From the IMG/VR virus record IMGVR_UViG_3300033145_000224, positions 1-30,584 of that record: 30,584 nucleotides of DNA, one strand, 5' to 3'. Made by a program: the position numbers and the translations under genes. Position 1 is the stretch's first letter, and every line of letters begins with the position of its first letter. The notes under the pieces were generated by a model. The model did not search any database and was not told the DNA's origin. It saw only the letters and a list, made by a program, of their open reading frames with translations. Below, piece after piece: positions 1 to 8,387 of this stretch. The DNA is from a virus.

Positions 1-317
1 TAGGAACCTACAGTCCAGCTAAATTACGCTCAAAAGAAAACTTTAGCATCGTAGAAGATGTTCTGCGGGCCTTAGACAAGAAGTTTTTTGAGAGAGCGAA
101 TAAACTTAAGGGGAAATCGAAAATTCCACTTCGATTAGGAATCGACTACAAGATACAATTACCATCATCCTGCGAACCAGTTTTTGATGAATCCCTTAAG
201 CCCATTGAATTTGAAAACTACTATAACATTTCATTAAAAAATGAATTACTAGTGTCAATCTTAGAATCGTGCTCGATTATTTTGAACGACTATCATCAGT
301 TAAAACATAGCGAATAA
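1..317 (+). CDS. C-terminal part of an unrecognised protein (truncated by the window edge)
   Basis: An open frame runs from the window edge (first complete codon at base 3) to a TAA at 315-317, giving about 104 residues with no start inside the window. It contains the segment IPLRLGIDYKIQLP and ends LKHSE. The composition is ordinary, mixed charged and hydrophobic, with no membrane segment. It lies 31 bases before the next plus-strand gene and reads the same way as the ERF gene, so it is probably the preceding member of the same early operon. I do not recognise a family. The continuous open frame and operon position support it being real, but the function is unknown. Confidence 0.6.
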   Translation, partial: GTYSPAKLRSKENFSIVEDVLRALDKKFFERANKLKGKSKIPLRLGIDYKIQLPSSCEPVFDESLKPIEFENYYNISLKNELLVSILESCSIILNDYHQLKHSE

Positions 318-348
318 TACACAAGGAACTAAAAGGAGAGTGACCAAT

Positions 349-624
349 ATGAAAAAATCTAACAAATTACTAAGAAAATTATTGCTGGAACTAGCTGAAG
401 AATATGGATGCATGGACTCAAGCAACAAAGAAGAGCAAAAAGAAGCAATAACTAAATTTAAAGAGTTCGTGATTAGACTTATAGAAGATGTTTTTAATGG
501 AATTGCAGAAACCGAAGAGCCCTTTGTCGTTAATGTAGGATGTGGTCCTCTTGATGACAGTTTTTTGAAAGACGACTATGAAAGCCTTGTAATAGAGGTT
601 ACGAATAATAAGATCAATGATTGA
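349..624 (+). CDS. Small acidic protein, function unknown
   Basis: This gene encodes about 91 residues. It begins with a short lysine-rich stretch (MKKSNKLLRKLL), continues in a strongly acidic body, and has no obvious catalytic motif or membrane segment. The frame also opens at a GTG at 340, but that codon directly abuts the AAAAGGAGA ribosome binding site. The ATG at 349 is better spaced, so I chose it. The gene lies between the truncated upstream gene and the ERF-type recombination gene, 32 bases from the latter, and is probably co-transcribed with both. Its position suggests a small early protein; no function can be assigned. Confidence 0.6.
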   Translation: MKKSNKLLRKLLLELAEEYGCMDSSNKEEQKEAITKFKEFVIRLIEDVFNGIAETEEPFVVNVGCGPLDDSFLKDDYESLVIEVTNNKIND

Positions 625-656
625 AGGTAGAAGAAAATGAATAAAAAAGGAGAGAG

Positions 657-1448
657 ATGGAAGAACAAAGAGAAAGCACAGCTTTCCGAGAAAGAGAGAG
701 CTTTGCGGAGCAGCTAAACAACTTTGAAATACTTGAAGCACTCATAGAAAAAAAGTTAGATAAATATCTAAAGAGTAGAGCACCTGAGCCTTACGAGTCT
801 GAGAAGACCGAACTTCTAGCAACAGCACTATCTAAAGCTCAAGGTGAATTCCCCAGAATAACCACCAACAGAGCCAACAACTACCTATTCAACCAGTACT
901 CTGATCTAGACATGATCATGAGAAGCGTACGCAAGGCACTCGCTGACAACGGCCTGTCAGTAACACAACACACCAGGCTAGATAACGACAAAGTTGCGCT
1001 CGTAACCAGACTGAGACACAAGTCATCACAGTTCATAGAAACTAGATCAAGAATCATACCCTCAAGAAATGACCTGCAAACATATATCTCTGCCCTTAAA
1101 GCCATGAAACGTCACGACATCATGTGCCTACTAAATATAACCATCCTAGATGACCTAGACGATGACGATGGCGAACACGATATGTCCAAAGTTAGAGAAG
1201 AACGAAACAAGGGCACAGGGCTAAACGTTCGTTACAAAGCAAGAGAGGAGTCTATAGAGACTATCTCACAGGACCAAGTAAACGAAATCGAAAGAGTCAT
1301 AGGTGATTACATAGACCTCCATGAAGAAGTTCTAGAGAAACTTAAAATACATACACTTGCCGATATGCCTAAGTCAAAATACTGGGGCGTAAAAGATCAA
1401 CTATCACTTAACGTTGCCGCTAGAGACGGTAAAATAAAAAACGTCTAG
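657..1448 (+). CDS. erf: ERF-family single-strand DNA annealing protein
   Basis: Proteins of the Essential Recombination Function family (type member P22 Erf) bind and anneal single-stranded DNA during phage recombination and genome circularisation. Residues about 55-165 match the family pattern: an ALSKAQGEFPRI start, a YSDLDMIMRSVRKAL helix, NGLSVTQHT, a beta strand with VTRLRHKSSQFIETRS, and an LQTYISALKAMKRHDIM stretch in the place of the usual TYARRYAL segment. This is followed by the acidic DDLDDDDGEHD run typical of the family. The 263-residue length is usual. The C-terminal 80 residues are charged and probably variable. An AAGGAGAG site precedes the ATG. This is the last plus-strand gene before converging late genes. 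The family call is firm; the biochemical role is taken from the family. Confidence 0.85.
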   Translation: MEEQRESTAFRERESFAEQLNNFEILEALIEKKLDKYLKSRAPEPYESEKTELLATALSKAQGEFPRITTNRANNYLFNQYSDLDMIMRSVRKALADNGLSVTQHTRLDNDKVALVTRLRHKSSQFIETRSRIIPSRNDLQTYISALKAMKRHDIMCLLNITILDDLDDDDGEHDMSKVREERNKGTGLNVRYKAREESIETISQDQVNEIERVIGDYIDLHEEVLEKLKIHTLADMPKSKYWGVKDQLSLNVAARDGKIKNV

Positions 1449-1509
1449 ATACAAAGCACCCCGGATGGTAGAGTCCAGGGCACTTATCAAGAGAGATATA
1501 AAGAAGATT
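1449..1509. other. Convergent intergenic gap between early and late genes
   Basis: This 61-base gap separates the 3' end of the ERF gene from the 3' end of the first minus-strand structural gene. It contains only a weak imperfect hairpin (CCC-c-GGA ... TCC-a-GGG, about 1458-1481) without a T-run on either strand. A bidirectional termination role is possible but not well supported. Confidence 0.3.
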
Positions 1510-3258
1510 TTAAAATTGCGTTATATATTCAGTATCATTGTTACTAACTACAAGAAGAGTGGAATCCTCAGCATGAAGTTCCCTTGCTAGAAGTCCTAAC
1601 TTAGAACTACTCCACCAATTTATTCCATCTTTAGAAAATCCCATTTCGTTTGTGCTTATTGCTACAAAAATTGCCTCTGTAGCATCCCAGCTAACAGTAT
1701 GAATACCAACAATATCAAAAGAATTTACCCTCTGGGTCCAAGTAATGCCATCTGGAGACGTTGCTATTTTACCAGCATCACCCACTGCACAAAATATTCC
1801 TAACGACGCCGAATAATCCACAGAGTTAATACCTGTACCACTAAAACTTGATGTTCTACCTGTCCATGGAGCAGTAGGATCTACCGCCGTATAAAGACCA
1901 CCAAAAGCTGCAACACCAACCCACAAACCTGCACCGTAAGCTAAGCCATTAATAATATTAGTTATACCAGCCGCATTAAATGTCCATCCTGCACCTACAG
2001 TCGGATCAGGCGCGGTCCATACACCATCAACAACCCCATCTGATAAAACCCAATACGTAGGTCCGCGTCTAGCTACTGTTGGTGCCTGAGGAGGAGGAGC
2101 CCCAATTACATTGATAGCAGACCAGGCTGCAGTAGGATCATTAGATGTATATATAGTACCAATTTGCGCTGTCCAACAAACGCATTTACCATCAGCACCA
2201 CAACTAACATTGGTCATCTCTATACCACCAATGGTTTCATCTCTTATTGTCCAATTTATTCTATCTGGAGAAGTGTAAATTCTAGACTTATTAATTCCCG
2301 CTGTTTCTCTCGCAGCAATAATCCATACTCCATAGATAGAACTATATGTTGTACCAAAGTGTAAATAACCATCTGCTGTAGATGCTGCAACCGTAGACTT
2401 TTCAATAAGATATGGCGTTGGTTCAGGTAGTGACTCTAAATTTATAGAGTTAGCACCTTCAGTTATCGCCACAGTTCCACCAGCAGACGCCAAATTAGCC
2501 CAAATAGGCGACGCTCCAGTAGCACCTATAACTAATTGACCATTCGTTCCAGCAGCACTAGAAAAAACCCCAGCGGCACTAGAAAATACAACACCATCAC
2601 CCAAGTTAGAGGCCGTAATATCATCTACAACAATCGCAGTATCAAGGTTAATCGTTACCGTTCCACCTGCACCTGACGTGTTTATATTTGTTCCACCAGC
2701 TATTTCAATTGCATTACCAACTATATTAGCTGCACCGACATCAGTATTAAACACCTGTGCTCCAAGGTACCCACCAACTATATCCACATTCAATGTGTTA
2801 GGACCACCAGTTACAGTTATCGTTCCACCTGTAGACGTCAAAGTTGCCCACTCAGGCTCCAAACCTGTCGAAGCAACAATAATCGAACCATCTGCAGCCG
2901 CAGTCATACCCAATGTAACCGTGTCCGTAGCACCAGCCGTAGTTAAAACACCACTACCCACCAAGTTAACATTGTCATCAACCGACGTTACCGTTCCTGC
3001 ATCAGTCGTAACCGTAAACTCCGGTGAATTAATAGGCGTCCATACCGCACTTCTACTCTCAATATTAGTTAAGATCCATACATCGGCAGTCTCGAAATTT
3101 ATCCAAATAGTTCCGACGTCAAAGTTATTATTCGCAGCCGTAGGATCATTGCCAATAACTATAACCTCAGGCGGCTGAGTAGCTTCTACCCCCATGTACG
3201 ATAAAGGCTCCTGACCCGTTACTCTACGAGGATTTCTTCTACCTCTAGTTCTTCCCAT
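1510..3258 (-). CDS. Virion fibre/adhesin with C-terminal beta-propeller
   Basis: This is a putative surface or receptor-binding protein of about 582 residues. Residues 1-15 are basic. Residues ~35-75 carry the segment DVGTIWINFETADVWILT, which recurs at the start of the large fibre encoded at 8388-10733 and may be a common docking element. Residues ~80-285 are glycine/threonine/valine-rich beta modules of the form WATLTSTGGTITVTGGPNTL. From ~290 to the end are about six propeller-like blades, each ending in phrases such as TSPDRINW, TSNDPTAAW or TSPDGITW. The ATG at 3258 is preferred over a GTG at 3261 because AAGGAG then lies at normal spacing. The gene follows a second propeller gene by 17 bases and closes the late operon. 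The architecture is seen directly; the receptor-binding role is inferred. Confidence 0.7.
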   Translation of the reverse strand: MGRTRGRRNPRRVTGQEPLSYMGVEATQPPEVIVIGNDPTAANNNFDVGTIWINFETADVWILTNIESRSAVWTPINSPEFTVTTDAGTVTSVDDNVNLVGSGVLTTAGATDTVTLGMTAAADGSIIVASTGLEPEWATLTSTGGTITVTGGPNTLNVDIVGGYLGAQVFNTDVGAANIVGNAIEIAGGTNINTSGAGGTVTINLDTAIVVDDITASNLGDGVVFSSAAGVFSSAAGTNGQLVIGATGASPIWANLASAGGTVAITEGANSINLESLPEPTPYLIEKSTVAASTADGYLHFGTTYSSIYGVWIIAARETAGINKSRIYTSPDRINWTIRDETIGGIEMTNVSCGADGKCVCWTAQIGTIYTSNDPTAAWSAINVIGAPPPQAPTVARRGPTYWVLSDGVVDGVWTAPDPTVGAGWTFNAAGITNIINGLAYGAGLWVGVAAFGGLYTAVDPTAPWTGRTSSFSGTGINSVDYSASLGIFCAVGDAGKIATSPDGITWTQRVNSFDIVGIHTVSWDATEAIFVAISTNEMGFSKDGINWWSSSKLGLLARELHAEDSTLLVVSNNDTEYITQF

Positions 3259-3275
3259 CACGTCTCCTTATTTTA

Positions 3276-4205
3276 TCAACCCGGTGAAGTAAACAATTTG
3301 CCAGCAGCACCTGTTATTACCCAATAATCATCAGACCCATAGCCAACACCAAGGCCACTACTTCCTCCAAATGGAGATGTATTAGTCTCCCACCTAGTCT
3401 GAGGAGCAAACGATGTTGTAACTATTCCACCAAGACCAACTGCACAAAATCTACTATTGCCATAATTTAACTTTCTAAAGTCATCAGCTGCACCATATCC
3501 AGTGCCAGTTGTAAGCGTCCAAGTACCAGTAGGATCTGTAGCAGTCGCTATCTCGCCATCATAAGCCACGGCACACCATATTCCATTTCCATATGCAACG
3601 TCTCTTACATTAATAGCTGAAAACGGATTAACCCTCTGGGTCCACGCTCCTGTAGGATCAGTTGCCGTTGCTATCTTTCCAGCATTTCCAACCGCAACCC
3701 ATACGCCATTTCCATAAGCTACACCGTAGATATTGTCAGCAGTAAAAGAAGATGTTCTAGCCGTCCATACACCGGTAGGATCTGTAGCAGTCGCCATCTC
3801 AGCTCCTGAGCCAACCGCACACCAATATGTTCCATCATAAAAAACAGCTGTGATAAAGTCCCCACCACCTCCAGAGAACGGATTAGCCCTAAGAGTCCAA
3901 AGACCGGTAGGATCTGTAGCCGTCGCTATCTCTCCAGTAAAACCGCATGCAACCCAATAAGTTCCATCGTGATTAACATCCAGAATAAGATTGCCAAATG
4001 GATTAGCCTGCTGCGTCCATACACCAGTAGGATCTGGAGCCGTAGCTATCTTCGAATTAGCACCAACCGCAACCCAAGAAGACGACCCATCATAATACAC
4101 ATTACTAATCTCATCTGCTCCAAACGAACTAGTCTCAGTCGTCCATGTCATCTTCGACGTAATATTCCTACCCGCTGATAAAACCCCCGGCTGAGAAACT
4201 ATCAT
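3276..4205 (-). CDS. Seven-bladed beta-propeller protein, probable tail/fibre component
   Basis: This 309-residue protein is almost entirely seven consecutive repeats of about 40-44 residues. Each has the pattern VAYGNGVWVAVGNAGKIA, then TATDPTG.WT and an NPF or SSF turn. Seven such units fit a closed seven-bladed propeller, a fold often used for carbohydrate or protein binding. The frame opens at 4229, but an ATG at 4205 forms an ATGA overlap with the stop of the upstream gene and has GGAGA at good spacing, so that start was chosen. The tight overlap with the long fibre gene suggests translational coupling and assembly of the two products together. The repeat structure is clear; a sugar-binding or receptor role is inference. 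Confidence 0.7.
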   Translation of the reverse strand: MIVSQPGVLSAGRNITSKMTWTTETSSFGADEISNVYYDGSSSWVAVGANSKIATAPDPTGVWTQQANPFGNLILDVNHDGTYWVACGFTGEIATATDPTGLWTLRANPFSGGGGDFITAVFYDGTYWCAVGSGAEMATATDPTGVWTARTSSFTADNIYGVAYGNGVWVAVGNAGKIATATDPTGAWTQRVNPFSAINVRDVAYGNGIWCAVAYDGEIATATDPTGTWTLTTGTGYGAADDFRKLNYGNSRFCAVGLGGIVTTSFAPQTRWETNTSPFGGSSGLGVGYGSDDYWVITGAAGKLFTSPG

Positions 4206-6859
4206 GCCAAGTCTCCACCACAAATCCAAACATTTGTATCTATCTTAGTAACCGAGACAATCGCATACTGTCCCGCAGTGTCTAGCAACGCACCCCTAGA
4301 ACTCAACGTCACCCCACCTTCTGGTACAAGAGTCACAATCCCCGCACCATTCTGTGAGATGAGAACGTTTGTACCAATTGCCAACGCAACATCAGCATTA
4401 ACAGGAATCGTAACGTCAATTGCTCCTGCATTAGTGCACGTTACTATCTTTCCTCTGTCTGCAAGAACCAACTCATAAGCAGTTCCAACCTGATTGTTTA
4501 CACCGATCGTACCTGTCGAAGAAAGATCTATTGTTCCCGCACCACCTGTAACTTCTATCGAACCATCTGCCGATGCTACAGTCGCAAAGACTGGATCAGC
4601 TCCAGTACTGCCAACAAGCACTTGCCCATTTGTTCCAACTGCCAATGCCGTGATAGCCGAAACTCCTGAACCAACCAGCACCCCATGATCAGTAAGCGTA
4701 GACGCACCCGTTCCTCCATTATCAACAATCAAATCATTAGTGAGCGTTAAATCATCAATGATTACGTGACCTGTTCCTTTTGCAGTTATATTTATATCTA
4801 TATTTGCATCAGTACCATCTGCGATAAGAGACGTGCCAGCTAACGTTACAGCTGCTGCCGCCACATTAGTATCAAACGTTGTAGCATTAACAGTAGTTGC
4901 ATTAAGAGTTGTTAGTGCACCAGTTACACTCCATGTTGGATCTGCTCCAGTGTTACCTATGAGCATTTCTCCAGTTGCTCCAACTCCAAGCGCTGTAACA
5001 GCCGCAGCCGTGCCAGAGCCAACAAGCAGGCCATGATCTGTCTGAGTTCCTAGTTTTGCTTTAAGCGATGTAGGGACTATCGCACGAACAGCGTCTGTAC
5101 CATCAACCGCTTCTGCATCCGTGGCTAATTCAACTACACCATCCTGCGTTTCAGTTGCATCTGTTCCCTCAATAACTAATGTTCCAGCACCTCCAGTAAC
5201 TGTAAGAGATCCATCTGTAGAAGTTATACTTCCAACTGTAGGATCAGCCCCTGCAGAACCTATAATTAATTCTCCATTACCTGCAACAGCAAGTGAAATG
5301 ATTGGCGTGCCAGTACCCTGTCCAATCAGAACCGCATGATCCGTTGTTGTCTTACCCCACTCATCAATAGTATCTAGTGCTACCTGAACTGTTGTATCTG
5401 TAACACTTAGAATTCCATCAAAGTTAGCCGTATTAGTAATGATAAGCGCAGCATCACTAGATCCAGCACCACCAGAAGTAGCGTTTATTACAGTAGCCTT
5501 CTCAATAATTACATCAACTATAGTGTTAATTGACTGCTGGTAGATTATGAATCCAAGCTGAGCTAACTCTAACCTTGCCAACTCTGCTGTTGCAACTTGA
5601 GTTGCATTACCAGCAACTACTAACTGAGCCGACGCCAAGTTATTATATTCTGCATCATCAAGTACTGCCCAGTACGTTGGCGTAGCGACAGTTAAATTAT
5701 CTTTAGATACATAAAGAGTATAAATAACAAACTTGTTTCCAGCTGGAGCAGTAGGCGTTCCAGCACTGTTCCAGAAACCATTAAACGTATCCGACGACTG
5801 GTACGTAGCCCACTTGCCAGCACCATTTGTATACATCTGCTTCCACACCTCTGGCACACCACCACCATCAGGAATGTCTGTGTAAAGACCGTGATCCGAC
5901 AGATCGTCAGCACCAACCATCTCTACTTTCTGAGTTCCATTAAGAGTAATGTTGGCACCCTGGTTATGGTTTTCTATTACAGTGCCTATTGTTTCATGCA
6001 AATAGTAAGAAATAGCCTGCAGGAAATCGTATGGATGGTTTTCTTTAACCGTGTACTGAATATTAGTACCCGTAGAATCACGTAAGCACTCAAAGAGAAC
6101 TATGTAATCATCAAATGTTGCCTGTGAGTAAGTTGTTGTTTTTCCTATAGTACCGGTATCATCAATGTAAATCAGATAAGTATTTCCAGCAGTCATGCCA
6201 GTTACTGTTTGAGAAGCTGTCCATGCAACTAGAACACTTTTTATATACCCCGTTCCAGGACGTAGTAACTCAAAGTCACCAAGAACAGTGTCATCAAAAT
6301 AGTTCCCAGCACCTCCCCATGTAGCAAACCCAGAAAAGGTTGTTAACGCTGCAGTTGCAGTAACCATACCACTCGCATCTGATATTAAGCCACCGTCTGT
6401 TATAGTCGTAAATTCAACCGTTCCACCAACATCTAAGTTAGTACCAGCACTTACTGTAGTAGCAAAGTCACCTGCTCCTAGAAGAGAAACAATGTCACCA
6501 GTATCACTTCGTATATCATCATTAGCTGTAAGAAAACCCGCAAGAGTTACATCATCATCCAATACAACGGTAAGCGTATTAACAGCACCCGTTGTATTTA
6601 TATTTGTACCACCCAAAACATTTAGATCACCCGCTGCGTCTGGAACCGCCGTCCCCGCATCTGTAATATATGAATCTGTAAGCACACTGTCATGAGAAAT
6701 AGTCAGAGTACTTGTACCTGGGTTGCCAGTAACCGTTATGCCACCACCACCAAGTATATCTATATTATTAGTTGTAGGTCCTACCGCACCCCCTGCATCA
6801 CCAGTCAATGTCTGAAGCACACAAAGTAGATTAGGTATAAATTGTCCTGATTGACTCAT
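4202..6859 (-). CDS. Long modular tail fibre protein
   Basis: This 885-residue protein is rich in Gly, Thr, Ala, Val and Asp and built from beta-type modules. Residues 15-175 are repeats such as INTTGAVNTLTVVL. Residues ~180-460 form a non-repetitive domain with GYIKSVLVAWTASQTVTG and YTLYVSKDNLTV. Residues 480-500 carry TTVQVALDTIDEW. Residues ~505-780 hold three modules opening DHGVLVGSG and continuing into GSTGADP and TVTGGAGT. Between them, residues ~565-600 carry TQDGVVELATDAEAVDGTDA, a repeat style known from many phage side-tail fibres. The last ~95 residues resemble a common fibre C-terminal domain ending VWICGGDLA. AAGGAGA lies five bases before the ATG. There is no signal peptide. 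A fibre identity is well supported; the receptor is unknown. Confidence 0.8.
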   Translation of the reverse strand: MSQSGQFIPNLLCVLQTLTGDAGGAVGPTTNNIDILGGGGITVTGNPGTSTLTISHDSVLTDSYITDAGTAVPDAAGDLNVLGGTNINTTGAVNTLTVVLDDDVTLAGFLTANDDIRSDTGDIVSLLGAGDFATTVSAGTNLDVGGTVEFTTITDGGLISDASGMVTATAALTTFSGFATWGGAGNYFDDTVLGDFELLRPGTGYIKSVLVAWTASQTVTGMTAGNTYLIYIDDTGTIGKTTTYSQATFDDYIVLFECLRDSTGTNIQYTVKENHPYDFLQAISYYLHETIGTVIENHNQGANITLNGTQKVEMVGADDLSDHGLYTDIPDGGGVPEVWKQMYTNGAGKWATYQSSDTFNGFWNSAGTPTAPAGNKFVIYTLYVSKDNLTVATPTYWAVLDDAEYNNLASAQLVVAGNATQVATAELARLELAQLGFIIYQQSINTIVDVIIEKATVINATSGGAGSSDAALIITNTANFDGILSVTDTTVQVALDTIDEWGKTTTDHAVLIGQGTGTPIISLAVAGNGELIIGSAGADPTVGSITSTDGSLTVTGGAGTLVIEGTDATETQDGVVELATDAEAVDGTDAVRAIVPTSLKAKLGTQTDHGLLVGSGTAAAVTALGVGATGEMLIGNTGADPTWSVTGALTTLNATTVNATTFDTNVAAAAVTLAGTSLIADGTDANIDINITAKGTGHVIIDDLTLTNDLIVDNGGTGASTLTDHGVLVGSGVSAITALAVGTNGQVLVGSTGADPVFATVASADGSIEVTGGAGTIDLSSTGTIGVNNQVGTAYELVLADRGKIVTCTNAGAIDVTIPVNADVALAIGTNVLISQNGAGIVTLVPEGGVTLSSRGALLDTAGQYAIVSVTKIDTNVWICGGDLA

Positions 6860-6868
6860 AGTATCTCC

Positions 6869-7213
6869 TTATTCAGTTGAACCGTAATAAACAGTTACAT
6901 ATACAGAGCCAGTCGTTGGAACCCCAACCCGCTTCACGTATATCCTAGTTCCATCGGCCAAATAATAACCCTGTTCACGTGCCTTGTTAGTAGTAATATC
7001 AAGCAACAAGAACGAATTCATAGCCATAGGGAAGTGATCATAAACACCGTCATAAGAAAACATTAGAGTTACATCAGTTAAATTTTGTATGTGAAGAATT
7101 CTTGCTGGACTAGATATGGCTGTTCCAACTCCTGTATATCCAGCGTCTATACTTCCAAACGCTAAAGACCTCACAGATTCAACAGCTAACTTGATTGCCT
7201 GAGTCTGAGACAT
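6869..7213 (-). CDS. Small virion-type protein, paralogue A of a three-gene family
   Basis: This 114-residue beta-rich protein has a core of ILHIQNLTDVTLMFSYDGV followed by YDHFPM and, near the end, RIYVKRVG and GSVYVTVYYG. The same order of elements (local N.T or NS, then SYDGV/SYNGV, D-H-hydrophobic, VYV and G-IYV-GYY) occurs in the products of 7589-7915 and 7912-8256, so these are three diverged copies. It sits 9 bases before the long fibre gene with an AAAGGAG site in front. The location suggests a small structural partner, adaptor or decoration for the fibres. No enzymatic motif is present. Paralogy is seen directly; the structural role is inferred from context. Confidence 0.65.
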   Translation of the reverse strand: MSQTQAIKLAVESVRSLAFGSIDAGYTGVGTAISSPARILHIQNLTDVTLMFSYDGVYDHFPMAMNSFLLLDITTNKAREQGYYLADGTRIYVKRVGVPTTGSVYVTVYYGSTE

Positions 7214-7237
7214 TCTATCTCCTTTTTTTAATGCCTC

Positions 7238-7295
7238 GGCGGCGAAAACATGGAGGACGTAGACGCCGCCAGGACAATAAGAGTAGTCTACTCTT
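7238..7295. other. GC-rich inverted repeat and adjacent palindrome
   Basis: In the 74-base gap between two minus-strand genes, GGCGGCG (7238-7244) pairs perfectly with CGCCGCC (7264-7270). A near-perfect 17-base palindrome (AAGAGTAG-T-CTACTCTT, 7279-7295) overlaps the stop codon of the upstream gene. Neither is followed by a T-run on the minus strand, so an RNA stem or processing site is more likely than an intrinsic terminator. Confidence 0.4.
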
Positions 7296-7572
7296 GTTCT
7301 TTTTTATCTTCTTGCTGTTTCTTCTGCTTCTCTACAGCCTCCTTAAATATTGCTGCTATTTTATTAGCAACATTAACAGCGGCATTGTAACACTCTGGAA
7401 GTGGGGTACGGAACGGCATCATAAATGTAAACACCCTTCCTTCTGAACCATCTATCCTAATATTCATGGTTTCTTCTACCTTGGTTTCCATAACCTTAAA
7501 CTTATTTGCTTCTTCTTTTTCAGAAGGCACAGCCTCACCGAGGCCAGCGGCCTTCTTCGTCTCTTCGATCAT
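7288..7572 (-). CDS. Small charged protein, function unknown
   Basis: This encodes about 94 residues with a highly charged, probably helical C-terminus (KEAVEKQKKQQEDKKEQE). A central segment, FTFMMPFRTPLPECYNAAVN, looks like a short folded region. Two ATG codons lie in tandem at 7575 and 7572. The second has normal spacing to AGGAG, whereas the first is only one base from it. The gene sits between paralogues A and B of the small virion family in the fibre operon, so it may be a structural or chaperone-like accessory, but no family is recognised. There is no signal peptide or membrane helix. Confidence 0.55.
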   Translation of the reverse strand: MIEETKKAAGLGEAVPSEKEEANKFKVMETKVEETMNIRIDGSEGRVFTFMMPFRTPLPECYNAAVNVANKIAAIFKEAVEKQKKQQEDKKEQE

Positions 7573-7588
7573 CATTCTCCTAGAATTA

Positions 7589-7915
7589 TTATACTTTCCT
7601 GAAATAACCGGCTACATAAATGAAACCAGCGCTCCTTGTGCCACGCACATAAACTTTTGTTAATTTTCTGAAATTAGATTTGTCGATCATCATAGGTGGT
7701 TCTATCTGAATATATGTGTCATGTGGAATGTAGTCATGATCTATAACCCCATCGTAACTAACAAAAACATCGTCCTTTGTTCTATTAGTTATACGAATCA
7801 TATAGCACGCTTCGTCAAATCCATCTTCATTTACAATGCGGTATTCACCAATATCAATATCGTTAGAATCTATAGAGGTCATGACAATTGGTGCTATTGA
7901 ATTCTTCCTGCTCAT
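7589..7915 (-). CDS. Small virion-type protein, paralogue B
   Basis: This 108-residue protein belongs to the same family as the products of 6869-7213 and 7912-8256. It contains YMIRITNRTKDDVFVSYDGV followed by IDHDYI, then KVYVRGTR and GFIYVAGYFRK at the end. It is closest to paralogue C: both start with a short polar stretch and have the pattern NSxxxIxMxSI in the first 15 residues. It starts with an ATGA overlap on the stop of paralogue C and has only a weak AGG site of its own, so translation is probably coupled. A fibre-associated structural role is inferred from location only. Confidence 0.65.
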   Translation of the reverse strand: MSRKNSIAPIVMTSIDSNDIDIGEYRIVNEDGFDEACYMIRITNRTKDDVFVSYDGVIDHDYIPHDTYIQIEPPMMIDKSNFRKLTKVYVRGTRSAGFIYVAGYFRKV

Positions 7916-8256
7916 AAAGTGCCTGTCTGGTCTCTATAATAGCCAACTAAATATATACGCCCTGTACCCTGAGGTAATCCGGCTAGGTATACAGGCGCTC
8001 CTTTTTGAAAGTTAGCCCTATCGACCTGAGAATTAGGAACAGTTATCTGAATAACTTCTTCACCCATAGAATAATCATGAGCATCCACTCCGTTATAACT
8101 AACGAACGCATCAGTGTCAGAGCTGTTTATTAGGCGTAAAATGAAACAAGGATGAGGTAGACCTGCAGTTAACTCTATATAATCATCTACACCCGTAAAA
8201 TCTGCGACGTTAATGGATACCATTTCTATCGCATGGACTGAATTTTTCGCTTTCAT
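7912..8256 (-). CDS. Small virion-type protein, paralogue C
   Basis: This 114-residue protein is the first of the three-copy family in transcription order. It carries FILRLINSSDTDAFVSYNGV, then DAHDYSM, PVYLAGLP and GRIYLVGYYRD. A strong AAAGGAGG ribosome binding site lies six bases before the ATG. Downstream it overlaps paralogue B by ATGA. Upstream is a 131-base gap with strong inverted repeats that separate it from the large repetitive fibre gene. The family appears to be an all-beta structural module without catalytic residues. Its exact place in the virion cannot be read from the sequence. Confidence 0.65.
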   Translation of the reverse strand: MKAKNSVHAIEMVSINVADFTGVDDYIELTAGLPHPCFILRLINSSDTDAFVSYNGVDAHDYSMGEEVIQITVPNSQVDRANFQKGAPVYLAGLPQGTGRIYLVGYYRDQTGTL

Positions 8257-8317
8257 TCTCCCTCCTTTAAGGGTAAAAACCTCTCTCCATTTTATTGTAA
8301 CATTTTACTTGTTCAAC

Positions 8318-8333
8318 TTGGAAGATCTTCCAA
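8318..8333. repeat. Perfect 16-bp palindrome
   Basis: TTGGAAGATCTTCCAA is a perfect self-complementary sequence in the gap between paralogue C and the large fibre gene. It directly abuts a longer hairpin at 8334-8372. It could be a protein-binding operator or part of a compound RNA structure. Confidence 0.6.
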
Positions 8334-8372
8334 CATGCTTCCACGTTCTTCCAGTTTTAACGTGGAAGCATG
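8334..8372 (-). terminator. Strong hairpin downstream of the large fibre gene (possible terminator or RNA-stabilising stem)
   Basis: CATGCTTCCACGTT (8334-8347) is perfectly complementary to AACGTGGAAGCATG (8359-8372), giving a 14-bp stem with an 11-base loop, 16 bases past the stop of the minus-strand fibre gene. No T-run follows on the minus strand, so classical intrinsic termination is uncertain. The stem could equally protect the upstream mRNA or limit read-through. The stem itself is certain; the role is inferred. Confidence 0.5.
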
Positions 8373-8387
8373 TATGTTACGTCAGCC

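Noticed and set aside
2678-6695. Plus-strand open frames rich in Pro, Val, Ser and Thr opposite the propeller and fibre genes
   Set aside because: The composition mirrors the antisense of repetitive beta modules. The minus-strand genes have strong binding sites and clear protein repeats.
7195-7446. Plus-strand frame with an Arg-rich start followed by a Leu/Phe-rich stretch
   Set aside because: It lies opposite a well-supported minus-strand gene, has no plus-strand ribosome binding site, and its Arg-rich part comes from the GC stem in the gap.
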